64,000 nt of DNA. Source: Proteobacteria bacterium UBA981 (lineage in GTDB: Bacteria > Pseudomonadota > Gammaproteobacteria > Ga0077536). Location of the stretch: contig DBBP01000004.1 of assembly GCA_002292285.1 (NCBI GenBank), forward strand, positions 127,235 through 191,234, given 5' to 3'. The notes beneath the pieces are model-generated. The model saw only the letters and a program-made list of their open reading frames with translations, was not told the origin of the DNA and did no database searches. A program made the position numbers and the translations under genes. How positions within the stretch are numbered: position 1 is the first letter of the stretch; each line of letters opens with the position of its first letter. Below are positions 33,558 to 42,722 of this stretch, one piece after another.

Positions 33558-34970
33558 GTGGACGCGCTACGGCAACTTGCCGACATTGTCGGCACGACTC
33601 ACGTACTCACTGATGCGTCTCAGACTGATCCCTACTGTAACGACGAGCGTGGATTGTTTCACGGTCGCGCGCTGGCGGTGCTGCGACCCGCTACCCGAAC
33701 GCAACTCGCCGAGGTCGTCGGCACCTGTCATCGCCTGCGCCTGGCGATGGTGCCGCATGGTGGTAATACGGGTTACTGCGGTGGCGCCACACCAGACCCG
33801 GGCGGCCAGCAGGTTGTCATCAGTCTTGAGCGTCTGAATCGAACCATCGAGGTAGACGCGCACAGCGCAACAATCACCTTAGAGGCTGGTGTGATCCTCG
33901 CCGAGGCCCAGGCACAAGCAGCCCGACACAATCTATTGCTGCCGCTGAGCATGGGGTCACAGGGCAGCTGCCAGATTGGTGGAAACCTGTCGACCAATGC
34001 GGGCGGACTGGCAGTCCTGCGCTACGGCACTGCACGCGACCTCACGCTGGGTTTGGAAGTGGTACTGGCTGACGGCCGCATGCTCAGCAACTTGTCCGGG
34101 CTGCGTAAAAACAACACCGGCTACGACCTGAAGCAACTGTTTATCGGGGCTGAAGGTTCGCTGGGGTTTATCAGTGCAGCAACTCTGAAATTGTTCCCGC
34201 GTCCGCACGCCAGCCAAACTGTGCTTGCCGCTGTTACCGATCTTGCCGGCGCCTGTGCGCTACTTGCGCTGGTTCGCGCGACTATCGGTGACCAGGTGAC
34301 GGCGTTTGAATACATGTCCGATGACGCACTCGCGCTATCAGCGGGTATCACCACTGCTGCCGCGGTGCCGTTCGCGCAGGACTATGAGCATTTCGTCTTG
34401 TTCGAATGGAGTGAATTCGATGGTGCGCAAAACGACCCCGTATCAACGCCGGTTTCAGAATTACTCGCTCAGGCACTTGACGACGGATTGCTAGTCGATG
34501 CCGTGATCGCGCAAAACGAAACTCAGCGGCGCGAACTGTGGCGGGTGCGCGAATCCGTGCCGGCCGCGGAGCGAGCGTGTGGTGGTTCGATCAAACACGA
34601 TGTGAGCGTGCGCTTGAGCGATGTTCCGCGCTATGTGGAACAGACCAGTGCAGAATTATTGCGGCGCTGGCCCGCGGCGCGTTTATCGATATTCGGTCAC
34701 ATCGGAGATGGTAATGTCCACTTCAATGTGTTGGCGCCGTCGACGGATACGGCTGTCGAGTTTCAACAGGCTCATGGCGAGGCGATAAGCGATGTCGTGC
34801 ACGAGGCCGCACACCGCTTAGGGGGTAGCTTCAGCGCCGAACACGGCATCGGCCAATTCAAGCGCGATTTGTTGATTCGTTACAGTGATGACGTCGCGCT
34901 GGAAATGATGCGCGGGGTCAAGTCAGTATTTGACCCCTGCAATCTGATGAATCCCGGCAAGGTACTTTAG
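33558..34970 (+). CDS. FAD-binding 2-hydroxyacid dehydrogenase (D-2-hydroxyglutarate/D-lactate type)
   Basis: 470-residue flavoprotein of the GlcD/D2HGDH family, oxidising a D-2-hydroxyacid and passing electrons to the respiratory chain or an ETF. The PCMH-type FAD domain has MVPHGGNTGYCGGATP (about 55-70), SMGSQGSCQIGGNLSTNAGG (about 132-151) and GYDLKQLFIGAEGSLGF. The C-terminal domain has the metal/substrate motif FGHIGDGNVHFN and AEHGIGQFKRDLL. Start GTG 33558. Together with the L-2-hydroxyglutarate oxidase at 35829 it would let the cell recycle both 2-hydroxyglutarate enantiomers. Confidence 0.9.
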   Translation: MDALRQLADIVGTTHVLTDASQTDPYCNDERGLFHGRALAVLRPATRTQLAEVVGTCHRLRLAMVPHGGNTGYCGGATPDPGGQQVVISLERLNRTIEVDAHSATITLEAGVILAEAQAQAARHNLLLPLSMGSQGSCQIGGNLSTNAGGLAVLRYGTARDLTLGLEVVLADGRMLSNLSGLRKNNTGYDLKQLFIGAEGSLGFISAATLKLFPRPHASQTVLAAVTDLAGACALLALVRATIGDQVTAFEYMSDDALALSAGITTAAAVPFAQDYEHFVLFEWSEFDGAQNDPVSTPVSELLAQALDDGLLVDAVIAQNETQRRELWRVRESVPAAERACGGSIKHDVSVRLSDVPRYVEQTSAELLRRWPAARLSIFGHIGDGNVHFNVLAPSTDTAVEFQQAHGEAISDVVHEAAHRLGGSFSAEHGIGQFKRDLLIRYSDDVALEMMRGVKSVFDPCNLMNPGKVL

Positions 34971-34993
34971 ACCGGTCCCGACCGGGCGGTTTA

Positions 34994-35605
34994 CTAGTTG
35001 CTGACGACGCCCTGCGATTTGAGATAGCTGACGACCTCGGCCGCTAGCGTAGGAATGTCCTTACCGTCCGAGTCGAGCACGATTTCTGCTTTGGTTGGCG
35101 CCTCGTAAGGGTCGTCAATGCCTGTGAACCCCTTGATTTCCCCTGCGCGTGCGCGCTTATAGAGCCCTTTGGGGTCACGAGCCTCGCAGGTTTCTACAGA
35201 AGCCCGGCACAGAATTTCGATGAATTTGCCATTTTCTAGCAGGTCGCGCACGGCATCTCGATCAGCGCGATAAGGAGAAACAAACGCGGTCAGCGTTAGA
35301 ATTCCGGCATCGACCATCAACTTGGCAACTTCTCCAACCCGGCGAATATTTTCACTGCGATCCTCGGCCGAGAAGCCGAGATTTTTATTCAGTCCATGGC
35401 GTACATTGTCGCCATCGAGCAAATAGGTGTGAATCCTTTGCGCGTGCAAAATTGTGTCAACCTCATTCGCGATGGAGCTTTTTCCGGACCCACTGAGCCC
35501 GGTAAACCACAGCACGGCGCTGCGGTGTCCGTTAAGTTTTTCGCGATCGGTGAGGCTGACTTGCTGCTCGTGCCAGGTGATATTGGTTGGTTTCCTGTCA
35601 TTCAT
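34994..35605 (-). CDS. cysC: Adenylyl-sulfate (APS) kinase
   Basis: Phosphorylates adenosine-5'-phosphosulfate to PAPS. 203 residues. P-loop GLSGSGKS (36-43), DGDNVRHGLNKNLGFSAEDR (in part) for APS binding, FVSPYRADRD and the lid region DPKGLYKRARAGEIKGFTG (in part). It stands alone: no cysN, cysD or cysH is near. It is inserted on the opposite strand between two 2-hydroxyacid oxidoreductase genes and converges on the first (23 bp apart). It may serve sulfation or general sulfur assimilation. Confidence 0.95.
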   Translation of the reverse strand: MNDRKPTNITWHEQQVSLTDREKLNGHRSAVLWFTGLSGSGKSSIANEVDTILHAQRIHTYLLDGDNVRHGLNKNLGFSAEDRSENIRRVGEVAKLMVDAGILTLTAFVSPYRADRDAVRDLLENGKFIEILCRASVETCEARDPKGLYKRARAGEIKGFTGIDDPYEAPTKAEIVLDSDGKDIPTLAAEVVSYLKSQGVVSN

Positions 35606-35828
35606 GTTGGACTCACCGAAGATTGCTGGATTCCGGGCGGCGGCATTCTAGCAGTCCACCGCAAACCCGCAGTCAGGGCGCAGCGAAGCGCGCCAATCTT
35701 TCGCCGACTGTGGGATCAGCAGCGCGGGACCGTGAATCGTAGCGAATGCCGAACTGTGCTGCCGGTGGGCTCAGAACGCCGCAGTGCGAACGTTACCACC
35801 AACCCTGCACAGCGCAGAAGTGGGAGCA

Positions 35829-37031
35829 ATGACGTCTGTGCGTAACAAATTCGACTACCTGATTGTCGGCGCTGGCATCGTTGGACTAGCGACTGCGTGG
35901 CGCCTGCGACAAAAGTTCCCCCAGGCCCAAATCGGCATCGTAGAGAAAGAAACCGCAGTCGGGCGCCATCAAAGTAGCCACAACAGCGGCGTAATCCACG
36001 CCGGGGTCTATTACCCGCCTACGAGCCTTAAAGCGCAGCTGTGCCGCGCAGGTGTTGCCGCGACCCTGATGTTTTGCCGCGAACACGGCATCGCAGCCCG
36101 GCAATGCGGAAAACTCATCGTCGCGACCAGCGATGCGGAGGTGGGGCGCTTACGCGAACTGGCGACGCGCGCCGCAGATAACCGCCTGCAGTGCGAATGG
36201 TTAGACGCTGCTGAACTTGGCAGGCGCGAAGCCGCGATCGTTGGCAAAGCTGCGCTTCTAGTGCGCGAGACCGGCATCGCCGACTACCCCGCAGTGTGCG
36301 AAACGCTACGCCAGCTGCTGATCGACAGCGACGCAAAGATGATTTTGGGCGCAGCGGTCGAGTCTATACACGAGGCCAGTCAGTCCGTCACGGTCACGGC
36401 CGGGCGCCACGAACTTGAGACTTCGCGACTGATCGTTTGCGCGGGCTTGCAAGCTGATCGCCTCGCCCACCTGGGCGGGGTAAAGCATGATCTTGTGATC
36501 CTGCCTTTCCGCGGTGATTACTATCGCTTGTCGGCTACCCGCAACACGCTTGTCCGACATCTGATTTACCCGGTTCCTGATCCGCGCCTGCCGTTTCTGG
36601 GTGTCCATTTGACGTTGACCACAGCCGGCCATTTGACGCTCGGGCCAACGGCGATGCTGGCGCTGGCGCGCGAGCGTTATTGGAAATGGGCGTTTGATTC
36701 CCGCGACGCCCTTGCAACACTCTCCCATCCGGGCACCTGGCGCCTTTTGGCGCGCTTTCCACGTGCTGGGGCCCTGGAGCTTGCCCACGCGCTGAGCCGG
36801 CGCCTGTACCTCGCTGCCGCGCGTAGATATTGCCCGCAACTCACCCTGAATGACCTTGCCGATCGGGATTGCGGCGTGCGGGCACAGGCGGTCAATCGAC
36901 GCGGGGAGATGCTCGGCGATTTCGTCATCGAGCACACGGCGCGCAGTGTGCACGTGCTCAATGCCCCGTCGCCGGCGGCAACGGCCGCGTTTCCCATTGC
37001 CGACTCAATTGTTGCTCGACTGGAACGCTAA
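35829..37031 (+). CDS. lhgO: L-2-hydroxyglutarate oxidase (LhgO-type FAD protein)
   Basis: 400-residue FAD-dependent oxidoreductase of the DAO family, oxidising L-2-hydroxyglutarate to 2-oxoglutarate with quinone as acceptor in E. coli. The dinucleotide motif is LIVGAGIVGLATAWRL, followed by the diagnostic HQSSHNSGVIHAGVYYPP, and FRGDYYRL and HLTLTTAGHLTLGPTA in the substrate domain. ATG 35829 is preferred over 35784 because GGGAG precedes it and the protein then starts close to the FAD fold. It lies 224 bp after the divergent cysC start. Confidence 0.88.
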   Translation: MTSVRNKFDYLIVGAGIVGLATAWRLRQKFPQAQIGIVEKETAVGRHQSSHNSGVIHAGVYYPPTSLKAQLCRAGVAATLMFCREHGIAARQCGKLIVATSDAEVGRLRELATRAADNRLQCEWLDAAELGRREAAIVGKAALLVRETGIADYPAVCETLRQLLIDSDAKMILGAAVESIHEASQSVTVTAGRHELETSRLIVCAGLQADRLAHLGGVKHDLVILPFRGDYYRLSATRNTLVRHLIYPVPDPRLPFLGVHLTLTTAGHLTLGPTAMLALARERYWKWAFDSRDALATLSHPGTWRLLARFPRAGALELAHALSRRLYLAAARRYCPQLTLNDLADRDCGVRAQAVNRRGEMLGDFVIEHTARSVHVLNAPSPAATAAFPIADSIVARLER

Positions 37032-37198
37032 GAGGCCCTGCTGAGAAGCAGTCGCACGTGGGGTGTCGCCCATCGTTCGCTATTCGGAGCGGAATTCCGG
37101 CGTGAATTATTTTCCAAGCGCTTCTACACTACGCCCATCACGGGCATTGTCCTGGCACTTATTTAATCTGTTTTTTACTTTGAATCTGGAGACTACTT

Positions 37199-38380
37199 AT
37201 GGGTCAACCCACAGTTATTGCCGGTCTTGCAAGAACGCCATTGGGCGGCATGCAAGGTGATTTGTCCGAAGTCGGCGCGCCGGCCCTCGGCGCAACCGCA
37301 ATCCGTGGCGCGTTAAGCCGCGCTGGTGTTGATGGGCAAGCCGTCGATGAAACCATTATGGGTTGCGTGCTGCCCGCCGGGCTCGGACAGGCGCCAGCGC
37401 GTCAGGCATCGATAGGGGCAGGGATTCCACTTGCGACGCCATGCTCAACAGTTAACAAAATGTGCGGCTCGGGCATGAAAGCGATCATGATCGGGATGGA
37501 CGCTATCGCGGCTGGTTCAGCAGGCATGGTCGTCGCTGGCGGGATGGAAAGCATGACTAACGCGCCCTACCTGCTGCCGAAAGTTCGCAGCGGGATGCGC
37601 CTCGGTCACGGCGAAGTTATTGATCACATGTTTTTCGACGGCCTTGAGGATGCCTATGAGAAGGGGCGTCTGATGGGTAGTTTCGCCGAAGATTGCGCGC
37701 GCAAGTATGAGTTCACGCGAGAGGCGCAGGATGCTTACGCTATCGAGTCACTCAAGCGCGCTCAAAATGCGATCGACGGCGGTAATTTCAAAGCTGAAAT
37801 TGAAGCGGTGAAAGTGACCACCCGTAAAGGTGAGCACATGGTTGATACGGATGAGCAACCCGGCAAAGCGCAGCTCGATAAGATTCCGCATTTGCGTCCC
37901 GCGTTCGCCAAAGATGGGAGCGTGACGGCCGCAAATTCGAGCTCGATCTCGGACGGCGCTGCAGCGCTTGTGATGTGCTCGCAAGAACGCGCAGACGCGT
38001 TGGGGCTGACTGCCCAGGCGCGTATTATCGCGCACGCCTCGCACGCTCAAGAGCCGGGTTGGTTTACCACTGCACCCGTCCAAGCGATCAAAAAACTGCT
38101 CGACAACGTCGGTTGGAAAATCGAAGACGTCGACCTCTTCGAAGTCAATGAGGCCTTTGCTGTCGTTACTATGGCTGCCATGCACGACCTGGCGATTCCT
38201 CACGACAAGATCAACACACGCGGCGGTGCTTGCGCATTAGGGCATCCGATCGGGGCATCCGGTGCGCGCATTGTAGTGACTCTGGTGCACGCGTTGCGCG
38301 ATATGGGCGCCAAGCGTGGCGTGGCTAGTTTGTGCATCGGTGGTGGTGAGGCGACAGCGCTTGCGATTGAAATCGATTAA
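37199..38380 (+). CDS. Acetyl-CoA C-acetyltransferase (thiolase II)
   Basis: 393-residue thiolase, condensing or cleaving acetyl-CoA/acetoacetyl-CoA. The nucleophilic cysteine is in TVNKMCGSGMKA (about residue 88). Next are the covering-loop HMFFDGLEDAYEKGRLMG (in part), the histidine in NEAFAVV and the second Cys/His motif GGACALGHPIGASGAR plus SLCIGGGEATAL. GGAG lies 8 nt upstream of the ATG. Biosynthetic-type length. It may serve ketone-body, PHB or branched-chain degradation pathways; no phaB/phaC is adjacent. Confidence 0.94.
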   Translation: MGQPTVIAGLARTPLGGMQGDLSEVGAPALGATAIRGALSRAGVDGQAVDETIMGCVLPAGLGQAPARQASIGAGIPLATPCSTVNKMCGSGMKAIMIGMDAIAAGSAGMVVAGGMESMTNAPYLLPKVRSGMRLGHGEVIDHMFFDGLEDAYEKGRLMGSFAEDCARKYEFTREAQDAYAIESLKRAQNAIDGGNFKAEIEAVKVTTRKGEHMVDTDEQPGKAQLDKIPHLRPAFAKDGSVTAANSSSISDGAAALVMCSQERADALGLTAQARIIAHASHAQEPGWFTTAPVQAIKKLLDNVGWKIEDVDLFEVNEAFAVVTMAAMHDLAIPHDKINTRGGACALGHPIGASGARIVVTLVHALRDMGAKRGVASLCIGGGEATALAIEID

Positions 38381-38398
38381 CGCCGCCCCCGGTGAACG

Positions 38399-38422
38399 GT
38401 GCGCACGACTTTTCGTGCGCAC
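38399..38422. repeat. Perfect 10-bp hairpin between thiolase and tag
   Basis: GTGCGCACGA-CTTT-TCGTGCGCAC lies 19 bp after the thiolase stop and 19 bp before the tag TTG start. It has no T-tract downstream, so it may be a processing, stabilising or attenuation element rather than a classic terminator. Confidence 0.55.
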
Positions 38423-38440
38423 TCACGAGGTAAAACGGTC

Positions 38441-39037
38441 TTGAGCAGCAAACCCAAAGTGCGCTGCCAATGGGTAGATCTGAGCAAACCGGACTACGTG
38501 CAATACCACGATGAGGAGTGGGGTGTGCCGGTATACGACGATCAGCAGATGTTCGAATTCCTTACGTTGGAGAGTGCGCAGGCCGGTTTAAGTTGGTACA
38601 CGGTGCTGAAAAAGCGTGCCAACTATCGGCGCGCGTTCGCAGATTTCGAGGTCGCGAAAGTATCTCGATTCAAACCCGCGAAGATCGAGAAGCTGTTGCT
38701 TGATGAGGGGTTGATTAGAAATCGTCTAAAAATGACGGCCGCGGTAAATAATGCACGACTGTTTCTAGATGTGCAGCGAGAACACGGCAGCTTTTGCGAT
38801 TATATGTGGGCGTTCGTGCAGCACAATCCGATTGTGAATGCGCCACGCGGGCCGCAGGATTTTGTCGCTACCAGTCCCGAATCAGATGCTTTGAGTAAAG
38901 ATTTGAAGAAACGCGGATTTAAATTCGTAGGTTCAACAATCGTCTATGCGCTGCTGCAGGCAGCCGGATTGGTAAACGACCACTCTCGCGATTGTTTTCG
39001 ACGTCGTGAGATCACGGACGCATACGAATCCTGCTGA
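38441..39037 (+). CDS. tag: DNA-3-methyladenine glycosylase I
   Basis: 198-residue base-excision repair enzyme removing 3-methyladenine. Signature segments are RCQWV and YHDEEWGVPVYDDQQMFEFL (in part), the substrate pocket LESAQAGLSWYTVLKKR, FVGSTIVYALLQAAGLVNDH (in part, with the conserved Tyr and Gln) and the zinc-ligand Cys/His pattern at both ends (Cys near 8, His/Cys in DHSRDC). TTG 38441 is chosen because GAGG is upstream; the GTG at 38399 lies inside a hairpin arm. Confidence 0.92.
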   Translation: MSSKPKVRCQWVDLSKPDYVQYHDEEWGVPVYDDQQMFEFLTLESAQAGLSWYTVLKKRANYRRAFADFEVAKVSRFKPAKIEKLLLDEGLIRNRLKMTAAVNNARLFLDVQREHGSFCDYMWAFVQHNPIVNAPRGPQDFVATSPESDALSKDLKKRGFKFVGSTIVYALLQAAGLVNDHSRDCFRRREITDAYESC

Positions 39038-39266
39038 ACAACGCGTTGGTAGCGCCGCGAAAAAGAGGCTTCTCGCGCCTGTCCCCTACCGATTCAGTCG
39101 ACCCGCGGGCTCGGGCATGGACTCGCCATCCTTGTGGCGGACCGCAGCCGCGGGCCCGCCATGATCAGTACCCTGCCATCAGGCAAAGGCACCGGCATGC
39201 GCAACCACGACAACACTTCCAACCGTGTTCTGTCGGCCAGTACCCGGTCATTTTCGCGACGCTACT

Positions 39267-39764
39267 TCAGCTTTTAACGAGCTCGGCGTAGCGGCCGCTA
39301 TAGAACAGTAGCGGTTCGGCATCAGCCGCCTCATTACTTACCAGGCCACGAACAACGCCGCAAAATATCTGGTGGTCGCCGCCTTCGTAGACGTTACTGA
39401 CTTCGCACTCCAGAGAAATCAGCGTCTGTGCAATGATTGGCGCGCCGGTTACGCCGCTTGACCATGTGACGCCAGAAAACTTGTCCTGTCCTTTTTTGGC
39501 AAACCGATTCGACAGGTCTTGTTGTTGCTGCGTCAAAATGTTGACGCAATACACACGGCTTTCAAGCATGGGAGGCAATGTATCGGAGCCGTTGTCTACG
39601 CAAACGAGGAACATGGCTGGATTCAGCGACAGTGAACTGACGGCATTCATGGTCAATCCGTACGGCGTACCGGCCGCATCTACTGTCGTTACGATTGAGA
39701 CGCCGCTGCCCCATAATCCGCAGGCGCGACGAAATTGGTCTGAGTCAATGCTGTTGTCGTTCAT
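39267..39764 (-). CDS. Flavin reductase family protein
   Basis: 165-residue split-barrel FMN-binding protein of the HpaC/flavin:NADH reductase family, which supplies reduced flavin to two-component monooxygenases. Typical segments are ACGLWGSGVSIVTTVDAAGTP (in part), GLTMNAVSSLSLNPAMFLVCVD (in part), VYCVNILTQQQQDLSNRFA (in part) and the end PLLFYSGRYAEL. No monooxygenase partner is adjacent; it converges on tag with 229 bp between. Confidence 0.9.
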   Translation of the reverse strand: MNDNSIDSDQFRRACGLWGSGVSIVTTVDAAGTPYGLTMNAVSSLSLNPAMFLVCVDNGSDTLPPMLESRVYCVNILTQQQQDLSNRFAKKGQDKFSGVTWSSGVTGAPIIAQTLISLECEVSNVYEGGDHQIFCGVVRGLVSNEAADAEPLLFYSGRYAELVKS

Positions 39765-40868
39765 AGGTCCTTGATTGCGAGTTGTACATCAGGCGGCACT
39801 CTGCATCGAACGCCATCGGCCTGCAACCCTGAAGGCTTTCGGCGGGATAGTCGCGCAGCCTGATAAATTGTCTTCGTCTGCTGTAGTACGGCTTTTTTAA
39901 CCCAGGCTTTCGTTTCTCGCTCCCCGCGATGCTCACGAGCGTGGGGAGCTCATCCAATTGCAATGTACCCCGAGACGCGCAGTCGGAATTCGCCCCGGCA
40001 GCCGACGAACGTGACGCGCCGTTACACAGCCCAGACGTGCGACGCTCTCGCGTGGTCCGCCGTCGACCCGCTCCGGACAGCAGCCTGGCCGATTCCTTCT
40101 CGCTGACCAGCCCATCGGACGTGCGCTTCGGCAACCGCTCGCGTCAGGACGGATGCGGGCGGTCGTCACGTGCTGACAACTTTGATTCAGAATCGTCTCT
40201 GCGAAGCAGGGAAGCCTTTGCGAATTCGTTATAAGTGCATGTAAATACTGGGCTTACTACTCGATTAATTGTTGTTGTGTAGGCGCTGGACCCCATGTAT
40301 TTTCGGCAATAAGTGCGAAGAAAAATAATCTCCAGAGCGGCGCCTCGTGGCGCCTTGGGGCGCAGTATAGAAAACGGGGAAAGCGTTAATTCGGTGGACC
40401 AAGTTGCAAGAATTGAAGCTGACAGCAGGGCCCGTTGGGGATCCTAATCAGGAACGTCAATTGACGCGCAAAGACTGACGGCAGCGGGGCAATTAGAGAT
40501 AATAGAAGGCACCGTGCTTAAACGTTGAAGCGAAGTTCCGGCGCGTTCTGCGGGGTGTCGGTTCGCGCCAAAACGGGCCGGGCAACAAATTGCCGAAGTG
40601 AATTGATTTAGTTTCGCACCACAAGCGAGGTTACGCACGTTGCGTAGCCGGCACAGAGCGCTTCGTCCGGTGCCGGATGGCCGGAATCGTTCTGCCACGT
40701 TGCTACGCGTATGCGTACTTATGCGCTCCTGCGCGGCAACGCCCTAGAGCATGACGCTCGCTAACCAGAAAAAATGAACAAGTGCGATATTGAGCCATAG
40801 GCGTTGAACATCACCGGCCGCGCCGATAGCGCGCATCGATGAAATGACAGAATTTGGGGGAAAGCATC
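39765..40868. other. 1.1-kb region without a convincing gene
   Basis: Open frames at 39745-40134 (minus) and 39929-40234 (plus, Ser/Arg-rich, 101 aa) have no family resemblance or ribosome site. A self-complementary repeat GGCGCC-TCGT-GGCGCC (40339-40354) is the clearest structure, followed by another GGGGCGC. The stretch 40230-40330 is more AT-rich than its surroundings. The right part must hold the promoter of the hydrolase gene. It could contain an unannotated RNA or gene remnants. Confidence 0.4.
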
Positions 40869-41774
40869 TTGGCTAGTTCACAAGCAAACGCGATTAACGA
40901 ACTGTACCGCGAATGGCTGACTGCGATGGCTGGGAATCCGGACATGGACCTTGAGACCACGCGCGATTTGTTCGATCACTGGGGTGATTTGACGCGAGAT
41001 CCTGCTGCGGTGGACTACGTTGAGATCGACGCTGCGGGCGTGAGCGCGATGTGGGCGATACCCAAAGGCTGCGCCGACGATCGTATCGCGCTTTGCACTC
41101 ATGGGGGCGGTTACGTGGTGGGCTCGATGTACACCCATCGCAAGTTGTTTGGACATATCGCCAAGGCAGTCGGCTGCAAGGCGCTTATCCTCGATTACAG
41201 ACGGGCCCCTGAGTATACGCATCCCGCTCAGGTCGATGATGCGGTCGCGGCCTATCGTTGGTTACTTGATGAAGGTTACAAATCAGAATATATATTTACT
41301 ACTGGCGACTCGGCCGGCGGGGGACTAGCGACTTCGGTACTGCTTGGGATTCGCAGCGCTGGCCTGCCGCTGCCAGCCGGGGCTATTCCAATGTCCCCGT
41401 GGTACGACCCTGAAGCCACGGGTGCGACTCTGACCAGCAACGCGGATAAAGACAGTCTCGTGAATGCGCAAGTGCTGCAGGGCATGGCAACTACGTTTCT
41501 CGGCGACGCATCGGCGCAAGACCCGCTTGCGAATCTACTTTACGCTGACCTGAAAGGGCTACCGCCTATTTATATTCAAGTCGGCAGTTATGAAGCACTG
41601 CTCGACGATTCAATTAGATTCGAAACGAAAGCACGTGAGGCGGGCATCGATATCCGCGTTGACGTGTTCCCTGAAATGCAGCACGTTTTTCAATTAATGG
41701 CCGGGCGTGCACCTGAGGCCGACGACGCAATCGCGAAAATGGCGCAATGGATTAAGCCGAAACTCGGACTGTAG
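40869..41774 (+). CDS. HSL-family alpha/beta hydrolase (esterase)
   Basis: 301-residue carboxylesterase of the hormone-sensitive-lipase (family IV) group. Oxyanion motif HGGGYVVGS (about 77-85), nucleophile elbow GDSAGGG (Ser near 150), catalytic Asp region YEALLDDS and His in MQHVFQLMAG. TTG 40869 (ASSQANAINELY) is chosen since GGGGGA lies 7 nt upstream; TTG 40854 overlaps that site. It is followed by an SDR gene 107 bp on and opens a catabolic stretch. The ester or lactone substrate is unknown. Confidence 0.88.
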   Translation: MASSQANAINELYREWLTAMAGNPDMDLETTRDLFDHWGDLTRDPAAVDYVEIDAAGVSAMWAIPKGCADDRIALCTHGGGYVVGSMYTHRKLFGHIAKAVGCKALILDYRRAPEYTHPAQVDDAVAAYRWLLDEGYKSEYIFTTGDSAGGGLATSVLLGIRSAGLPLPAGAIPMSPWYDPEATGATLTSNADKDSLVNAQVLQGMATTFLGDASAQDPLANLLYADLKGLPPIYIQVGSYEALLDDSIRFETKAREAGIDIRVDVFPEMQHVFQLMAGRAPEADDAIAKMAQWIKPKLGL

Positions 41775-41881
41775 TCCGGCGTTCAAGGTGGGGCGAGAGC
41801 GGGTTGCCCGCGTCGCTCGCCTTGCGGCGCAAATCCGGATAGACACCGACCGATATCAACGCTGACGTGGAATCACTCACT

Positions 41882-42664
41882 ATGTATGACCCCAACTATG
41901 ACCCAAGAAATATTTTCGACCTCACCGGTAAGCGCGCTCTGGTCACTGGCGCGTCCAGTGGACTGGGACATCGCTTCGCCTGGACACTTGCCAGAGCGGG
42001 CGCCGAAGTTATTCTGGCTGCCCGCAGTGAGGATAAGTTAGCCGCACTAGGCGACGAAATCGCTGCTTTTGGCGGACGCTATGTCACCGCCAAACTGGAT
42101 GTTCGCGATCGTCAGGCGATTCGCGCATGTGTCGATGAGGTCGAATCTGGCGGACCCATTGATGTGTTGGTCAACAATGCCGGGATCGCGATAGTCAAAG
42201 CGCCCGAACGCTACGAGGACGACGATTGGGATCAAGTGTACGAGACTAACTTGCGCGGTCCCTGGGTGTTGGCGCAGTCGGTGATCAAACACCGTGTTAA
42301 AGATGGACGGGATTGCAGCATCATCAACATTGCGTCGATCCTCGGTTTGCGACCATTGGGTCATATCGCGCCCTATGCGGCGGCGAAGGCCGGTATCATC
42401 AATTTAGGTCGCGAATTGTGCGTTGATCTTGCGGCTAAGGGGATTCGCGTGAATGCACTGGCGCCGGGTTATTTCGAAACGGAAATGAATCGCGAATGGT
42501 TGAAGAGCCCGGCTGGCGAGCGACTGAAACAAGGTATTCCGGCCGGCCGTTTCGGCCAACCGGGGGATCTTGACGGTGCGATTTTGTTTCTCGCCTCAGA
42601 CGCTTCGCGCTTTATGAACGGCAATTTGATGACTATTGATGGCGGTCATACCGCCGGTCTATGA
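41882..42664 (+). CDS. SDR family oxidoreductase (FabG-like)
   Basis: 260-residue classical SDR. TGASSGLG near residues 23-30, NNAG at about 92-95, Ser in NIASILGLRP, YxxxK in APYAAAKAG and the substrate loop PGYFETEM. The residue after beta-2 is Ala-Arg (LAARSEDKL), typical of NADP preference. ATG 41882 is preferred; GTG 41867 has no ribosome site. Probably cotranscribed with the hydrolase. It converges on the MaoC gene. Confidence 0.87.
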   Translation: MYDPNYDPRNIFDLTGKRALVTGASSGLGHRFAWTLARAGAEVILAARSEDKLAALGDEIAAFGGRYVTAKLDVRDRQAIRACVDEVESGGPIDVLVNNAGIAIVKAPERYEDDDWDQVYETNLRGPWVLAQSVIKHRVKDGRDCSIINIASILGLRPLGHIAPYAAAKAGIINLGRELCVDLAAKGIRVNALAPGYFETEMNREWLKSPAGERLKQGIPAGRFGQPGDLDGAILFLASDASRFMNGNLMTIDGGHTAGL

Positions 42665-42722
42665 GTACACTCGGCAGCTGGCTAATTCGGACTTAGATCG
42701 ATACGGGTCGGGCGAACTCGAC

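Noticed and set aside
37150..37168. TGGCAC before the thiolase gene as a sigma-54 element
   Set aside because: The GC expected 10 bp after GG is absent (AT instead).
39929..40234. Plus-strand Ser/Arg-rich open frame of 101 codons
   Set aside because: Low-complexity composition, no ribosome site and a similar-sized open frame on the opposite strand; cannot be supported.
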